NCBI GenBank assembly: GCA_008690995.1
Contig: VRMN01000002.1
Location: 124,001-188,000, forward strand
DNA length: 64,000 bases
Source: Porphyridium purpureum
Lineage: Eukaryota; Rhodophyta; Bangiophyceae; Porphyridiales; Porphyridiaceae
Reading direction: 5' to 3'
Positions within the stretch are counted from its first letter, which is position 1, and every line of letters starts with the position of its first letter. This document shows, piece by piece, positions 26,364 to 35,918 of this stretch. The position numbers and the translations under genes were made by a program. Under the pieces are notes generated by a model. The model was not told where the DNA came from and searched no databases. It saw nothing but the letters and a program-made list of their open reading frames with translations.

Positions 26364-28046
26364 ATGAGCGCTCGGCTTGGCGCGCGAGCACGGAATTGGA
26401 GACTGACGTTGACAGCAGCAATCACATCGCAAGCATCTGTGCTGCCGCAATTGGGATTTATCCGCACAGCGAGCTCGCGACAGGGGAGTCTTGCTTTGGC
26501 GAAAGCTGCTGGTATGGAAGCTCGCGCACGGGTGGCTGCGTTTGCGCTGCTTCCACCGCGGGTGGGTGGTGCAGACTCGGCTCGACCCCCGGCGGTATGT
26601 GCGACGCGGTGGAGTAGCCCTGCGCGTTCAGCGTGTACGCATGCGGTCTTGTCGATGAATCTGCAGGGTAATGAACACAACCACAAAAACGGAGTTTTCA
26701 CGGCCGACGAGGAATTGCAGGCCGCGACAAAGGTGCAGTTTGGCACCACCGGTGAAAGTCATGAGTACAGCAGCGTGGCGTTACCGACAGGCTCGGACAG
26801 GAATGCGCAGGTGAAGGGCAGTGTGGCAACGCGGCCGGCGCCGCTCGACAAGTCGTTGGTTCCTGGGCGGAAGGATATGCAGGGTCGAACGCTCCTCAAG
26901 TCAATGAACTTGGCACAGCTCGAGGATTTTGTGGAGACGGAGCTGGGCACAAAAAGATTCCGCGCGCGTCAATTGTGGCAGTGGATGTACAAGGAGGACA
27001 AGCTGGCCAAAAGCTTTGATGAAATGACGGATATCGCTGTGGAGTTGCGCAGCGCGCTGAACGAAAAATGTACAATTGACTCGCTATTCGTGGACGACGT
27101 AGTCTACGCGAGCGACGGTACACGCAAAATTATGTATCGGCTCACGAGCCAGCCGGACAGCGGCACAATCGAGTGTGTGTGGATCCCGACCGACGACCGC
27201 GTCACGCTGTGCGTATCGTCACAACTTGGCTGCGCGCTCAACTGCCAGTTCTGTGCGACTGCACTGCTAGGTTTGAAACGGCATCTTGCTGTCGAAGAAA
27301 TCGTCGACCAGGTTGTGATTGCGAAACGCATGTTCGACGCCGAGAAGCGTGTATCCAATGTGGTGTTTATGGGAATGGGCGAACCGTTGCATAATATCAA
27401 CAATGTCCTTGCAGCCGTCAACTGCCTACTGGACAACCGCGGGCTCAACTTGTCACATAACAAGGTTACTGTGTCGACGTCCGGATTGGTTCCTGAGATC
27501 GTACGCTTTTGCCGCGAGTCCAAGGCTTGCCTCGCGGTGAGCCTCAATGCGAGCTGCGACGAAACTCGAAACTGGCTCATGCCAATCAACCGCAAGTACA
27601 ATATGGACGCGCTGTTTTCTGCGCTGCGCCAAGAATTTCCACGGCGAGGAGAGAATTCCGGCCGCGTGCAGCGCCGGGTCTTTTTTGAGTATGTGATGCT
27701 TCGTGGAGTTAATGACTCCATGGAGGACGCGCAGCGGCTTCTCAAGCTCATGCGCTCCGTTCCCTGCAAACTGAATCTCATTCGGTTCAACTCGCACCCG
27801 GGCTCGCTGTTTGAGAGTAGCTCAGAGCAGCAGATCGAGCGCGTTCGTGCCTTCCTGGCCGGGTACGGAATGGTCGTTACGCGCCGAGAGTCGCGCGGCG
27901 ACGAGAAGATGATGGCGTGCGGTCAGCTGGGCAAGATTGACGAGCAGAGCCAGCAGCGCCCCACGCCGCGTCTCAAAGTGCCGGCAAAGTTCCAGCCCGT
28001 GCTCTCGGCCAAGAAACCGATAAAGGCAGACTCTCAAATCTATTAA
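26364..28046 (+). CDS. rlmN: RlmN-type radical SAM rRNA adenine C2-methyltransferase, organellar
   Basis: The enzyme methylates C2 of A2503 in 23S rRNA (and A37 of some tRNAs in bacteria). The 560-residue protein has a ~170-residue N-terminal extension with a transit-like start and a low-complexity region, then the RlmN core from LVPGRKDMQGRTLL. The radical SAM cluster is CALNCQFC (C290, C294, C297). The two catalytic cysteines are present: C283 in TLCVSSQLGC and C519 in MMACGQL. NVVFMGMGEPLHN and VSTSGLVPEIVRF are family blocks, and KLNLIRFNSHPGS is near the end. Length beyond the bacterial ~380 residues is explained by the extension and a ~35-residue tail. A plastid or mitochondrial site is inferred. 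The promoter is shared with FAM210. Confidence 0.95.
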   Translation: MSARLGARARNWRLTLTAAITSQASVLPQLGFIRTASSRQGSLALAKAAGMEARARVAAFALLPPRVGGADSARPPAVCATRWSSPARSACTHAVLSMNLQGNEHNHKNGVFTADEELQAATKVQFGTTGESHEYSSVALPTGSDRNAQVKGSVATRPAPLDKSLVPGRKDMQGRTLLKSMNLAQLEDFVETELGTKRFRARQLWQWMYKEDKLAKSFDEMTDIAVELRSALNEKCTIDSLFVDDVVYASDGTRKIMYRLTSQPDSGTIECVWIPTDDRVTLCVSSQLGCALNCQFCATALLGLKRHLAVEEIVDQVVIAKRMFDAEKRVSNVVFMGMGEPLHNINNVLAAVNCLLDNRGLNLSHNKVTVSTSGLVPEIVRFCRESKACLAVSLNASCDETRNWLMPINRKYNMDALFSALRQEFPRRGENSGRVQRRVFFEYVMLRGVNDSMEDAQRLLKLMRSVPCKLNLIRFNSHPGSLFESSSEQQIERVRAFLAGYGMVVTRRESRGDEKMMACGQLGKIDEQSQQRPTPRLKVPAKFQPVLSAKKPIKADSQIY

Positions 28047-28242
28047 AATGGTGGCCCCCTCGAAGATCTTACTGGTCGGCGTAGCGCGAACTGCGCGAGA
28101 AGCGTGAACGTGTTGAAGCAGGTGTGTGAGGTGCTCTCGCGCGCGTGGGACGATTCTCTGAGCACGAGTATTGTACTTTACACATTAGTGGCGAGGAACT
28201 GTCAGCGCCCGTGTGCGGTCGGAAAAGTCAGGAGCCGGCGGC

Positions 28243-28857
28243 ATGGCGAAACGCCTTCCTTCACAGGAAGCTGCCGAAGCCCTCGCGAAACTGAGGCCCT
28301 TTACGCGTATAACTGGTCTTCTTCTCGGTAACAGCCCTGGCAGTGGGCCTCAGACTGGTCCCGTCGTTGTCGGCACCGCTCAGACTGATACGTACCTCGT
28401 GAGCGCGGAGCCAACAGGCTACGCGAAGGGGAGCGAGGACGAGCGCGCAGAGGACCGAGGTGATATTAAGCATTTGCTCACAGGGCTGCTGGATTTCGAC
28501 GATCTTGTGGTGGTGCTTCAGGGCTTCTCACAGCCGGTCTGGTCAAAGCATCCCGAAATTGTGAGCAAGGGATACATCGAAATTGACATGTGCACAGCCG
28601 AGATACTTATGTGGCAGCCAGACAAGACGAACGAGCGACGCTCGACGCATGCTCGCTTTAGTTACTCGTGGGAGGAAGCCGAGCGGCGCTCACAGACCTT
28701 AAAGCAATGGAAACATCTGGCCAAACCGATCAAGACGCTTCGTGACGACCCGTGTGTGGAATGTGCTGTGGGGCTGCAATTCTTTCTGGACGAAGAGTGT
28801 GAGACTTGGAGAAGCACATTTGGCGCGTGGCGGAACATGGATAAAGCCGAACTATGA
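28243..28857 (+). CDS. Unknown protein, 204 residues
   Basis: I do not recognise this protein. It begins MAKRLPSQEAAEALAKL. A hydrophobic LLTGLLDFDDLVVVLQGF segment and a YIEIDMCTAEILMW strand follow, then a charged helix (SYSWEEAERRSQTLKQWKHL). It ends in VECAVGLQFFLDEECETW. Amino acid composition looks like a folded protein rather than noise, and the frame starts 196 bp after the RlmN stop in the same direction. It converges with the AlkB gene with 123 bp between stops. No signal peptide or membrane segment is evident. Confidence 0.5.
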   Translation: MAKRLPSQEAAEALAKLRPFTRITGLLLGNSPGSGPQTGPVVVGTAQTDTYLVSAEPTGYAKGSEDERAEDRGDIKHLLTGLLDFDDLVVVLQGFSQPVWSKHPEIVSKGYIEIDMCTAEILMWQPDKTNERRSTHARFSYSWEEAERRSQTLKQWKHLAKPIKTLRDDPCVECAVGLQFFLDEECETWRSTFGAWRNMDKAEL

Positions 28858-28980
28858 GTATGAGCTGCATCTGTTCCGTGCCCCTTTACTCCACGACAAG
28901 GGTTGCATACTACTTCTCTACGCTAATGGTCGCACGAGGCACCCGCGCTCAGATACGGACACATCACCGAATGACAAGGG

Positions 28981-30213
28981 TTATTGTGTTTTCCGGCACG
29001 AAGACACATGCCCTTGCTGAGATCGCTGGGATCTCGCCTTTAGCACCAGCGGATCCATAACAGCTCGCCATATTGGCGGGCACATGACCAGAACGGCTAA
29101 TGCCGGGTAACCTGCAGGCAACTGCGGTGCACACTGATTCAATTGCAGGCAGTAGTATTGCTTCTGCGCATGCAGGTGGTGGTCAGCATGACGCTGCAGT
29201 TTAAAGAGCATGTAATTGGACACCTTTTGCGGCGCATCCCAGCTGTGGTGAGGCTGCACCGGCTCGTATTTGGGAGTCGCAGACTCCGATGACCCTTCTA
29301 CTGGTGTACGCTCCAATCCGTAGTGCTCAATGTAATTGGTCTTCTCAAGAATAATCACGCTCACAATCGCCTGCAATAAGAAAAAGGCCGCGCCGCGCAA
29401 CCCGTACACTGCAAGCACCCACAAAAAGACAAGCGAGGAGCCAAGCGCTGCGTTGACACAACGATTCTCAAAGAGAGGGCTCCAGCTACTGCGCGCGGAG
29501 CCGCGCAGCCGCGAAACTCGAGCTCTCTCAAGCGTCCAGGCCGAGCGTAATCCGCCGAGCACCGACTGCGGCAAAAAGCTAAAGAACGGCTGGCCGAGCT
29601 TGGCGGTGGCCGGGTCAGCCGGCGTGCCAACATTCTTGTGATGTCCCATGGTATGCTCCACTTCAAAGTGTCCATAACATACAAGGACGAGCAATAGCCT
29701 GGCCATGGCGCGCTCATATGCGTTCGACTTGTGGAAGAGCTCATGCGAGACGTTAATTGAGCCGGCGCCGAGGAAGCCCATGCACACGCCCAGCATCGCT
29801 AGCGACGCGATCGACGTCTGCGTTGCGCGGCACTGATGCAGCGCCCACATCAGCAGCGCCACGTGCGTCGGCACCCACAGCCAAATCACCAATCTATAGT
29901 ACAGAGCGCGCCCACGATTATCGAGCTCCTGTCTGGAGTCGTGTGCCTGGTGTAACGGCGCCACCAGGTCATCGTTGCCCACGAGCCAGTCCATCGCCGG
30001 CACCAAGCCGTACGCGTACATGACAGTGAACATTGGCACGACGTAGAAGCTAATAAGCAGAGTGAGCGGCAGAATGTATGCGGTCAAGTACATCAAGCAC
30101 GCGGGCCAGCGTTCCGGCGCTTCTTGATGTGCCATGTCGCTGCGCTCCTCCTGCGCATGGCGCGCAGGCGCGTGCGCGCACACTTTTGCCTCACCAGAAG
30201 CCGGATGTGCCAT
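28981..30213 (-). CDS. AlkB-type membrane di-iron alkane/fatty acyl hydroxylase
   Basis: The 410-residue integral membrane protein has all histidine boxes of the AlkB family: HELFHK (157-162), EHTMGHHKNV (186-195), NYIEHYGLER (293-302, the diagnostic HYG box) and LQRHADHHLHA (339-349). Hydrophobic segments cover residues 38-76, 107-125, 137-150 and 255-290. AlkB enzymes hydroxylate the terminal methyl of medium-chain alkanes with rubredoxin as electron donor; no rubredoxin is fused or adjacent. Between EHTMGHHKN and the HYG box the sequence has a VGTPADPA motif like bacterial AlkB. Related enzymes are common in bacteria and sparse in eukaryotes, so acquisition from bacteria is possible. Start ATG 30213 is used; ATG 30135 (MAHQEAP) would remove 26 polar residues. 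Confidence 0.88.
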   Translation of the reverse strand: MAHPASGEAKVCAHAPARHAQEERSDMAHQEAPERWPACLMYLTAYILPLTLLISFYVVPMFTVMYAYGLVPAMDWLVGNDDLVAPLHQAHDSRQELDNRGRALYYRLVIWLWVPTHVALLMWALHQCRATQTSIASLAMLGVCMGFLGAGSINVSHELFHKSNAYERAMARLLLVLVCYGHFEVEHTMGHHKNVGTPADPATAKLGQPFFSFLPQSVLGGLRSAWTLERARVSRLRGSARSSWSPLFENRCVNAALGSSLVFLWVLAVYGLRGAAFFLLQAIVSVIILEKTNYIEHYGLERTPVEGSSESATPKYEPVQPHHSWDAPQKVSNYMLFKLQRHADHHLHAQKQYYCLQLNQCAPQLPAGYPALAVLVMCPPIWRAVMDPLVLKARSQRSQQGHVSSCRKTQ

Positions 30214-30377
30214 ACATCAACGCGAGACGCGCTTACCGTCGAGGCGGTCACCGCAAACCAGGACACACCGCACGGAGCAGTTTGGACAGCCCAGACACAC
30301 GCGCACGCAATGGAGCTCGCCACTCCACGCGCGCTCCACGTCCGCGCTGCGTCGCAAATGGCCCGAAGCTGGCATTC

Positions 30378-30450
30378 GAGGTACAGTTCAGGTGTACATT
30401 GAGGTACAGTGAATTCGTGGGAGAGTAAGGTACATTGTCTAGGTACAGTT
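30378..30450. promoter_or_regulatory. Cluster of GTACAG motifs in the AlkB/RING divergent promoter
   Basis: GAGGTACAGTT (30378), GTGTACATT (30392), GAGGTACAGT (30401), GGTACATTG (30429) and AGGTACAGTT (30441) form an array with 10-40 bp spacing between start codons 343 bp apart. Confidence 0.6.
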
Positions 30451-30555
30451 GACGTGCTGGCGGTGGTGGCGAAGTGGCGGGAAGAGGGACAGAGGAGAGA
30501 GAAGTGGACGAGAGGAAGACGGTGTGAGCTTGGCGGCACGCTGATGGTGTGATGA

Positions 30556-31095
30556 ATGATGGCTTCGTACTTTGATGACCACGATGTGGCGGATGTCGCG
30601 ATGGGCAGTGGTTCTAGGCCTGGATCTGCAGGAGAGCAAGCTGGCGCTGCGGCGAACCAGCTGGCCGAGTTCTTTGCGCTGCTTGGCTCGAGCAGCGACG
30701 ACGCGTCGATCCGAGCGCGCACGGTGACGCTGCTGGCGGAATTGGCGCAATTGGCAGGTACGCATGTGAACCTGGCTGAGACTCTGTCAAATCCGCCCGC
30801 TGCTGAGAGCGCAATCGCCGAGCTGCCGCGCTTGGCGCCCGCGGAGTTAAGGGTCGTGGCGCCCGCAGAGACATGCCCTGTGTGCACGTGCGAGCTCGCG
30901 CAGCAAGACTGCTTGAAAATGCCCTGTGCGCATCTCTTCCACGCAGAGTGTCTGATGGCCTGGTTGCATCGACACAACTCGTGCCCATGCTGTCGCCGCG
31001 AGCTGCGAACGGACGACATCCAGTATGAAAACAAGAAGCGCGAGCGCGCTCGTCAGCAGGCCGCCAAGGCCATGTACGACAGTATGTACAATTAA
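30556..31095 (+). CDS. RING-H2 E3 ubiquitin ligase
   Basis: The 179-residue protein carries a C-terminal RING-H2 finger with ligand pattern C107-x2-C110-x13-C124-x-H126-x2-H129-x2-C132-x10-C143-x2-C146 and a Trp (W136) at the E2-contact position. It resembles the RNF126/RNF181 group, which is cytosolic and often acts on hydrophobic or mislocalised proteins. The first 100 residues are an Asp/Ala-rich region with helices and no zinc finger. The last 30 residues form a basic helix (NKKRERARQQAAKAMYDSMYN). It converges with the SAPS gene with only 42 bp between stops. Confidence 0.9.
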   Translation: MMASYFDDHDVADVAMGSGSRPGSAGEQAGAAANQLAEFFALLGSSSDDASIRARTVTLLAELAQLAGTHVNLAETLSNPPAAESAIAELPRLAPAELRVVAPAETCPVCTCELAQQDCLKMPCAHLFHAECLMAWLHRHNSCPCCRRELRTDDIQYENKKRERARQQAAKAMYDSMYN

Positions 31096-31137
31096 CTTAA
31101 AAATGCACGAGCAGGCTCATTTCATTTCATCTAGAGT

Positions 31138-33231
31138 CTACAGCGTCAAAGTATCCTTGGGCGCAAGGTCACGCAAGATCGACACGCTGCGCTTCGGAAC
31201 GGGAGCGCCGCCAAGCGCCATAGCCTCGAGCTCGAAGCGCTGCTGAATCTCGGAAGTCTCGATTTGCTTAAAGCGGGAAAACACTTCCGTGCCAACGAGC
31301 TCGGCAACGTCAATGGGGCGCGATGACGCCGAATTGCGCTCCACAAAGGCATGGAGTGCGCGCGATACACGGAGAATCCATCCTCGGTATGGTACAGCAT
31401 TGGCCTGCGTCGCTGACTGCGCTTTGGACCACAGATCCACCACGTTAGAGATGAGATTAACGTCTTTCAACCACACGATCTTCAGAGAGTCGTTCGGCCC
31501 GTTCAGGCTCGCCTCGATGCACATCGCGATGAGATTATGCAGCATGTTGTTTGTACTGTGCTTCAGAAACAGTTCAAAAAGCACCTGTGGCGTGCGCTGA
31601 GCCACGAGCGTAGCGACTGTCTCCGACGTCTGAAAGGCGAACAAATAGATAAGCATCTCGATGATTTTGAGCTTGACGGTCCCCAAAGGTGTGTCCACCG
31701 GAATGTGTGTCTCCGCTTGGCGCGGGTGATGATCTTGCGCGAGCACGCGCGTGAGCGGACCGATGCGAAGCGCAAGCTCGTTCTCAAACGGGTCCAAGTC
31801 TACGCGCTGAATCGCCTTGCGCACCAACGACGACGAGGACTTGTAGCCGGCGTGAAAGGCAAACAAAGTGTCGTTCATCGCATTCACCACACAACGTAGT
31901 GCGCGGCGCAGCGGGTCTGCTTGAGCTGCCTCAAGGGCAGCGTCCAGCATGCGCATGAGCGGTCTTGGCTTGACAAAAAAATTCAATTCGTCGATTGCCT
32001 GGTTGAGCTTGCGGATGACGACACGGTCAAAATTGCAGTTGTCCCGACCAAACGGCGAAGTGGTCATGGCGCGCATGGTAATGGCGCTCAGACAACGGGG
32101 CGCGTTTTCCAGAAGCGACACCTGCATGTACTGCTCATGTTCTGACGCAACAGCTGAGCCGGCCGGAGGCTGCGCATGCGTCTGCTGGGCGACTCCAATG
32201 AATGTGTCCGCTACAATTTCCATCACGCGCGAGTCGAGCAGGAAGGGCATTCCTTCAATATTTGGTGGACCAAACTTGAGCGTCGACAGGCTGTCCGGCT
32301 GACTCGTTGAGAAAATCTGGGGCAGAAGCTCAGCGACGGGTACAGAGTGCAGCTTGAGCACAAGCGTCTGCACGAACGTCCGCCGCTTCTGCATAACCTT
32401 GACCGTCTCGTGCGGATTGTCGTTCATGAGCGCGAAAATCACGCGAGACACGCGCACGGTGCCCACCGGATCGAGCTCACCGTCTGTTTCAAAGTACTTG
32501 AAAAGCAGTTCAACCAACTGCGGACTGAGCGACAGGGCGCGCCGCACCTGGTACGGCCCGGACGACAACACCACAGACGAGACGTACGCACTGCGCTCCT
32601 CGTACCGTATATCGTCCCTCATCACGTTACCTGACACGTCCGAGCGCCGCGGCCGCGAGCCGAATGGCGGGGCAGTGAGCAGCTTGACCATCACCTTGAG
32701 GTTCTCCTGCCGTGATAAATACTTGAACAGTGCAACGTAGGTCTCACCCGCCAGATTCTCCTCTAATAAAAACATGGCCTCGAGAAGTGCCACGACCGAC
32801 ACGGTTCCATTTTTGGCTCCGTTCAGAATTTCTTTGAACTTGCGCCCGTCCACGTCATTTGGAAGATCGTCCAAGCAATACGACGCGCGCGAGACCATTG
32901 CAACACCGTCTGAGGGCTCGGCACCGCCGCCCACACTCATACGACCCATCAGCGGCCTAGAATCGCCCGTGCTCTCCCGGCTTGATCGCGCCAGCCCAGC
33001 GATCGCATCGATCGCGTCGCCAGACTGCAGCCGCACTTTGCGAAAAAGCTTCCCAATTCCCTTCTTCTGCTGCTGCGAAGTCTGGCCCTGAGTCACCTGT
33101 GCACTTGCAAGCGCTGAGTCCACGCCCACGGATGGGCGCGAAGCCGAGTCCATGCGGTCCGCATCGCTGCCCACGTCCACCGTAAGTTGAGGGTTATTGC
33201 TTGCCTTTGACGCGCGACCAAACGCTTTCAT
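31138..33231 (-). CDS. SAPS-domain regulatory subunit of PP6/SIT4-type phosphatase
   Basis: The 697-residue protein has a ~130-residue disordered N-terminus, then alpha-helical repeats that match SAPS proteins. Landmarks are LLEENLAGETYVALFKYLSRQENLKVMVKLLT near 165-195, a PQLVELLFKYFETDG segment, TPLGTVKLKIIEMLIYLFAFQTSETV near 545, and FLKHSTNNMLHNLIAMCIEASLNG. SAPS proteins bind PP6 (yeast Sit4) and direct it in TOR-dependent and cell-cycle signalling. Two sequence features are unusual: a RRSDVSGNVMRDDIRYEERS insert and a basic QQQKKGIGKLFRKVRLQ helix near residue 60. The identification is by pattern of helices; an Armadillo-like protein of another class is possible. The Rag GTPase in the same window belongs to the same signalling sphere, but there is no linkage argument. 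Confidence 0.7.
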   Translation of the reverse strand: MKAFGRASKASNNPQLTVDVGSDADRMDSASRPSVGVDSALASAQVTQGQTSQQQKKGIGKLFRKVRLQSGDAIDAIAGLARSSRESTGDSRPLMGRMSVGGGAEPSDGVAMVSRASYCLDDLPNDVDGRKFKEILNGAKNGTVSVVALLEAMFLLEENLAGETYVALFKYLSRQENLKVMVKLLTAPPFGSRPRRSDVSGNVMRDDIRYEERSAYVSSVVLSSGPYQVRRALSLSPQLVELLFKYFETDGELDPVGTVRVSRVIFALMNDNPHETVKVMQKRRTFVQTLVLKLHSVPVAELLPQIFSTSQPDSLSTLKFGPPNIEGMPFLLDSRVMEIVADTFIGVAQQTHAQPPAGSAVASEHEQYMQVSLLENAPRCLSAITMRAMTTSPFGRDNCNFDRVVIRKLNQAIDELNFFVKPRPLMRMLDAALEAAQADPLRRALRCVVNAMNDTLFAFHAGYKSSSSLVRKAIQRVDLDPFENELALRIGPLTRVLAQDHHPRQAETHIPVDTPLGTVKLKIIEMLIYLFAFQTSETVATLVAQRTPQVLFELFLKHSTNNMLHNLIAMCIEASLNGPNDSLKIVWLKDVNLISNVVDLWSKAQSATQANAVPYRGWILRVSRALHAFVERNSASSRPIDVAELVGTEVFSRFKQIETSEIQQRFELEAMALGGAPVPKRSVSILRDLAPKDTLTL

Positions 33232-34125
33232 GGCATGCGGAGCAACGCAGAGGGTGAGGCACTATCCAGATGACCCTCCAGCATCAGTTGCCAACTGCAG
33301 GTCGAATCGCCGCCAAGCCCGACGCGACTGCTGCTACGTGTCACCACCGCAATGGCACACTTTTCCGCGCACTCGCCTCACCCCAGATTTCGTCCGACTC
33401 ACGCGCGTGCTCGTGCCACACACAGACACCAACAGAACCCACCCACCTGAATACAATGGACCTGCACCGCGTGCTTCGCCGAGTGACGCCAACGATCTAT
33501 CCACAACCACCCCACACAAGCCGCCGCACAGAACTTCGTGACCCCTTCCCCTCCACTCCCCTCTTCTCGTCCGTAGCGCCCGATCCCAACCGCCAGGGAG
33601 ACGCGCGGGGGGCCGCCCAGTCACGTGTTCCCCGTGCTCCACACCGCGCTTCGCCCAACCCAGACAGACACAAACCCAAGAACCCCCCCGCCTTCTTCGC
33701 CTTCGCCTTTTAAAGTCACGCCCACTCCGACTCGACGCGGTGCGGCGTTTCTTGGGTTTCGCCTAAGCACGCGGTGCCGGAATCGGAACGATCGAGCACG
33801 CGTCTATCAGAATGCAGCGTTTTTACCAGCACGCCGTTTTTTAACGTGTGTGCGGCACCATCCAGACGTTAAAAAATGCATTGCTGTGATCACCCGCACT
33901 GTACACTATCAACCAAAAAAGAAGCAGCGCCGACTGTACTCGCGCGACAATCTGCCATGAAGAACTGATTGGGCGCGGGGGTGCGGTTTTGTATTAGCAA
34001 AGCGGTTCTTTGATATGAGCCGCTAGTTGGTGCCGAGGGAGGGTAAAGAGGCAAGGGTGTGTGCTGGATGGAGAGGGAACGGGAGAGGGAGGCGAGTGAG
34101 AGGTGCTGGACGGAGCTCAGCACAG
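33232..34125. other. Divergent intergenic region SAPS/HAX1-like
   Basis: No gene is seen in this 894-bp stretch. It is C-rich in the first half. CACTGTACACT (33897) and GACTGTACTC (33932) match the recurrent motif. Open frames of 100-150 codons are low-complexity Pro/Thr/His artefacts. Confidence 0.45.
33897..33940. promoter_or_regulatory. CTGTAC motifs upstream of the HAX1-like gene
   Basis: Two motif copies, CACTGTACAC and GACTGTACTC, lie 186-229 bp before ATG 34126. Confidence 0.45.
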
Positions 34126-34992
34126 ATGGACGCCGTGGTAAGGAGGTATAAGCGGTGGGCGCTGCACGGGTGCAGCTCGACGCGCGCGCCGTTCCAGGTG
34201 CCGGCGCAGGTCGACTATTACGATGATACATCTGGCGAGGCGCATTTTGGCACGTACCCCGTGCTGCCAAGTCAAGGGGATGTGCACACGCCCATGCTGC
34301 CGCGCAGGTGGGCGCAGGAGTTTCCGTACCAGCATCGTGCGCAGCAGGAGCCTGAACAACAGCAAGACGCCGCCGCCGCATTGCATGACGCGCTCGCCTT
34401 CTTGGAAGAGGAAATGCCGCTGCAGCTGTTTGGCGGTCGGCGCCATGACGACGCCGACGGCGACGCGTCCTTCCTGCCTGGCTTGCCCGGTGCGCTCTTT
34501 CAGCACTTTGGACATTGGTTGGGGGTGGCAGACGTCTGGAGTCGAGCGCTGGACAGTGACGCGCGTGCTGAGCGCGCGTATGGCTCAGACGAGCTCGACG
34601 CGGCAGCTCCGCACCACGGAATGCGCGCGTTCGCGCACTCGTCGTCGTTTTCGCGCAGAACAGATCGCGACGGAAACGTGGTAGAGGAGCGCACCGTGAG
34701 GCACCCAGACGGCCACGTCGAGTCGTCCCGTCGAGTCATTGACCCGAGCGGCGCCGTTCTCGAAGATTCAGCCGGCGGGTCTGGCGGCGGCGTCATGCCG
34801 GACACTGCGTTCCCGCACGGCCCTTCCGCATCCTTCTTTGACATGTTTGCTGCGGAAGCAGTGCCTTCCCTTGATGTGGCTCGCAACGGGCGCAGTGACG
34901 CGGTGGGCGAGCTCGGGTACGGACCAAGCAGCGCGGTCATGCGCTGGACGCAGCGTCTGCGCGAGCTTTTTGGCGGGCGGGCGTCCGACTGA
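34126..34992 (+). CDS. HAX1/MLF-like protein
   Basis: The 288-residue acidic protein contains SSSFSRRTDRDGNVVEERTVRHPDGHVESSRRV near residue 180. This is the repeated R-D-x-DG-x-x-EE-x-R-T-V-x-x-x-x-G pattern of HAX1 and related proteins. The N-terminal MDAVVRRYKRWALHGCSSTRAPFQV could be a mitochondrial presequence. A Gln/Ala stretch (QEPEQQQDAAAAL) and a short HWLGVADVW helix follow. HAX1 relatives interact with mitochondrial proteases and chaperones, but function cannot be transferred with confidence. The longer frame from GTG 34027 is Arg/Gly-rich and not preferred. Cysteine is limited to one residue near the N-terminus, which argues against zinc binding. Confidence 0.55.
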   Translation: MDAVVRRYKRWALHGCSSTRAPFQVPAQVDYYDDTSGEAHFGTYPVLPSQGDVHTPMLPRRWAQEFPYQHRAQQEPEQQQDAAAALHDALAFLEEEMPLQLFGGRRHDDADGDASFLPGLPGALFQHFGHWLGVADVWSRALDSDARAERAYGSDELDAAAPHHGMRAFAHSSSFSRRTDRDGNVVEERTVRHPDGHVESSRRVIDPSGAVLEDSAGGSGGGVMPDTAFPHGPSASFFDMFAAEAVPSLDVARNGRSDAVGELGYGPSSAVMRWTQRLRELFGGRASD

Positions 34993-35918
34993 GGCGCCAC
35001 GCACTCCAGTCAGACCGCATATTATCATTGACACCATGATCTCAATGGACGCATTGCACTCGCATGTGACCGTGTAGCTCGACGCCCTGGCGCGAGACGT
35101 ACCCACTAATTTCCGCACTCATTGCTCATTCCATGTACCTATTCAGAAAGTGAACAAACTGCAAAGAGGAAAACAGCTCGAAGCAAGGTACGCAGCACGC
35201 GCTGTGCCATCGCTCTTCGCGCTGCGCCGTAAACAGAACAGCCACACCGCGGCCTCCCGCGCGACACGCTCCCGTTCTCGCGCACGCATGGACGCACAAA
35301 GACACACACAAACACAAACAGCAGCAGCAGCCGTTCCGGCTGTACCCTATTCACGTGCACTGTACCTCCCCCGAGCTGTGTCCGGCTGCGCTCGTCCCAC
35401 GAGCACCGCAGCGCGCCGCTCTGGTGCTGTCACAGCCGGTGCAACAAGCGCGGTACGTGTGTCGGGATTGGTTGCGGTGCGCTGTTGACTCATTGTGTTC
35501 TGTGGCTTGTTGTTGTTGGCGACGACGACGACGACGACCGCCACCACCTCCACCACCGCCCGTCTTCGCGCGCGCGCGCGCACTCTATTGTATCGTCTCC
35601 GCCTCGGCGTCGCGCACGCTGCTCTTTCGACACATGCGCAAGTTGCAGTGAGCGCATGCGACGTGGCGTTCGTGTTCTGGTACACCAGCTGCACGCGCTC
35701 TGCGGAATTGCACGCGCGAAGAGGCGCGCGCACGCGAGGGGGTTTGGATTGAGGGGCGTGAGGCGGCGTCCGTGGGATGCTGCATGCCGCAACGGAGCGC
35801 CGTAATTTGCGTTGATTCAGCAGCCACGTGTGCTTGGGTTACGGACGCGGTGCGTTTTGGTGCGGCTGCGTCGCTCGTGCGTACACATCTTGTGACTTTG
35901 AGACGTGCGTGAGAAACA
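34993..35918. other. Intergenic, upstream of the USP gene; no gene
   Basis: This 0.93-kb stretch contains a GACGACGAC-type triplet run (35520-35550), CG dinucleotide tracts and two CTGTAC motifs. Several frames of about 100-150 codons overlap on both strands and show the composition of triplet repeats, not of proteins. Confidence 0.5.
35338..35369. promoter_or_regulatory. CTGTACC motifs upstream of the USP gene
   Basis: GGCTGTACCC (35337) and CACTGTACCTCC (35358) lie about 550-580 bp before the start codon. Confidence 0.4.
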
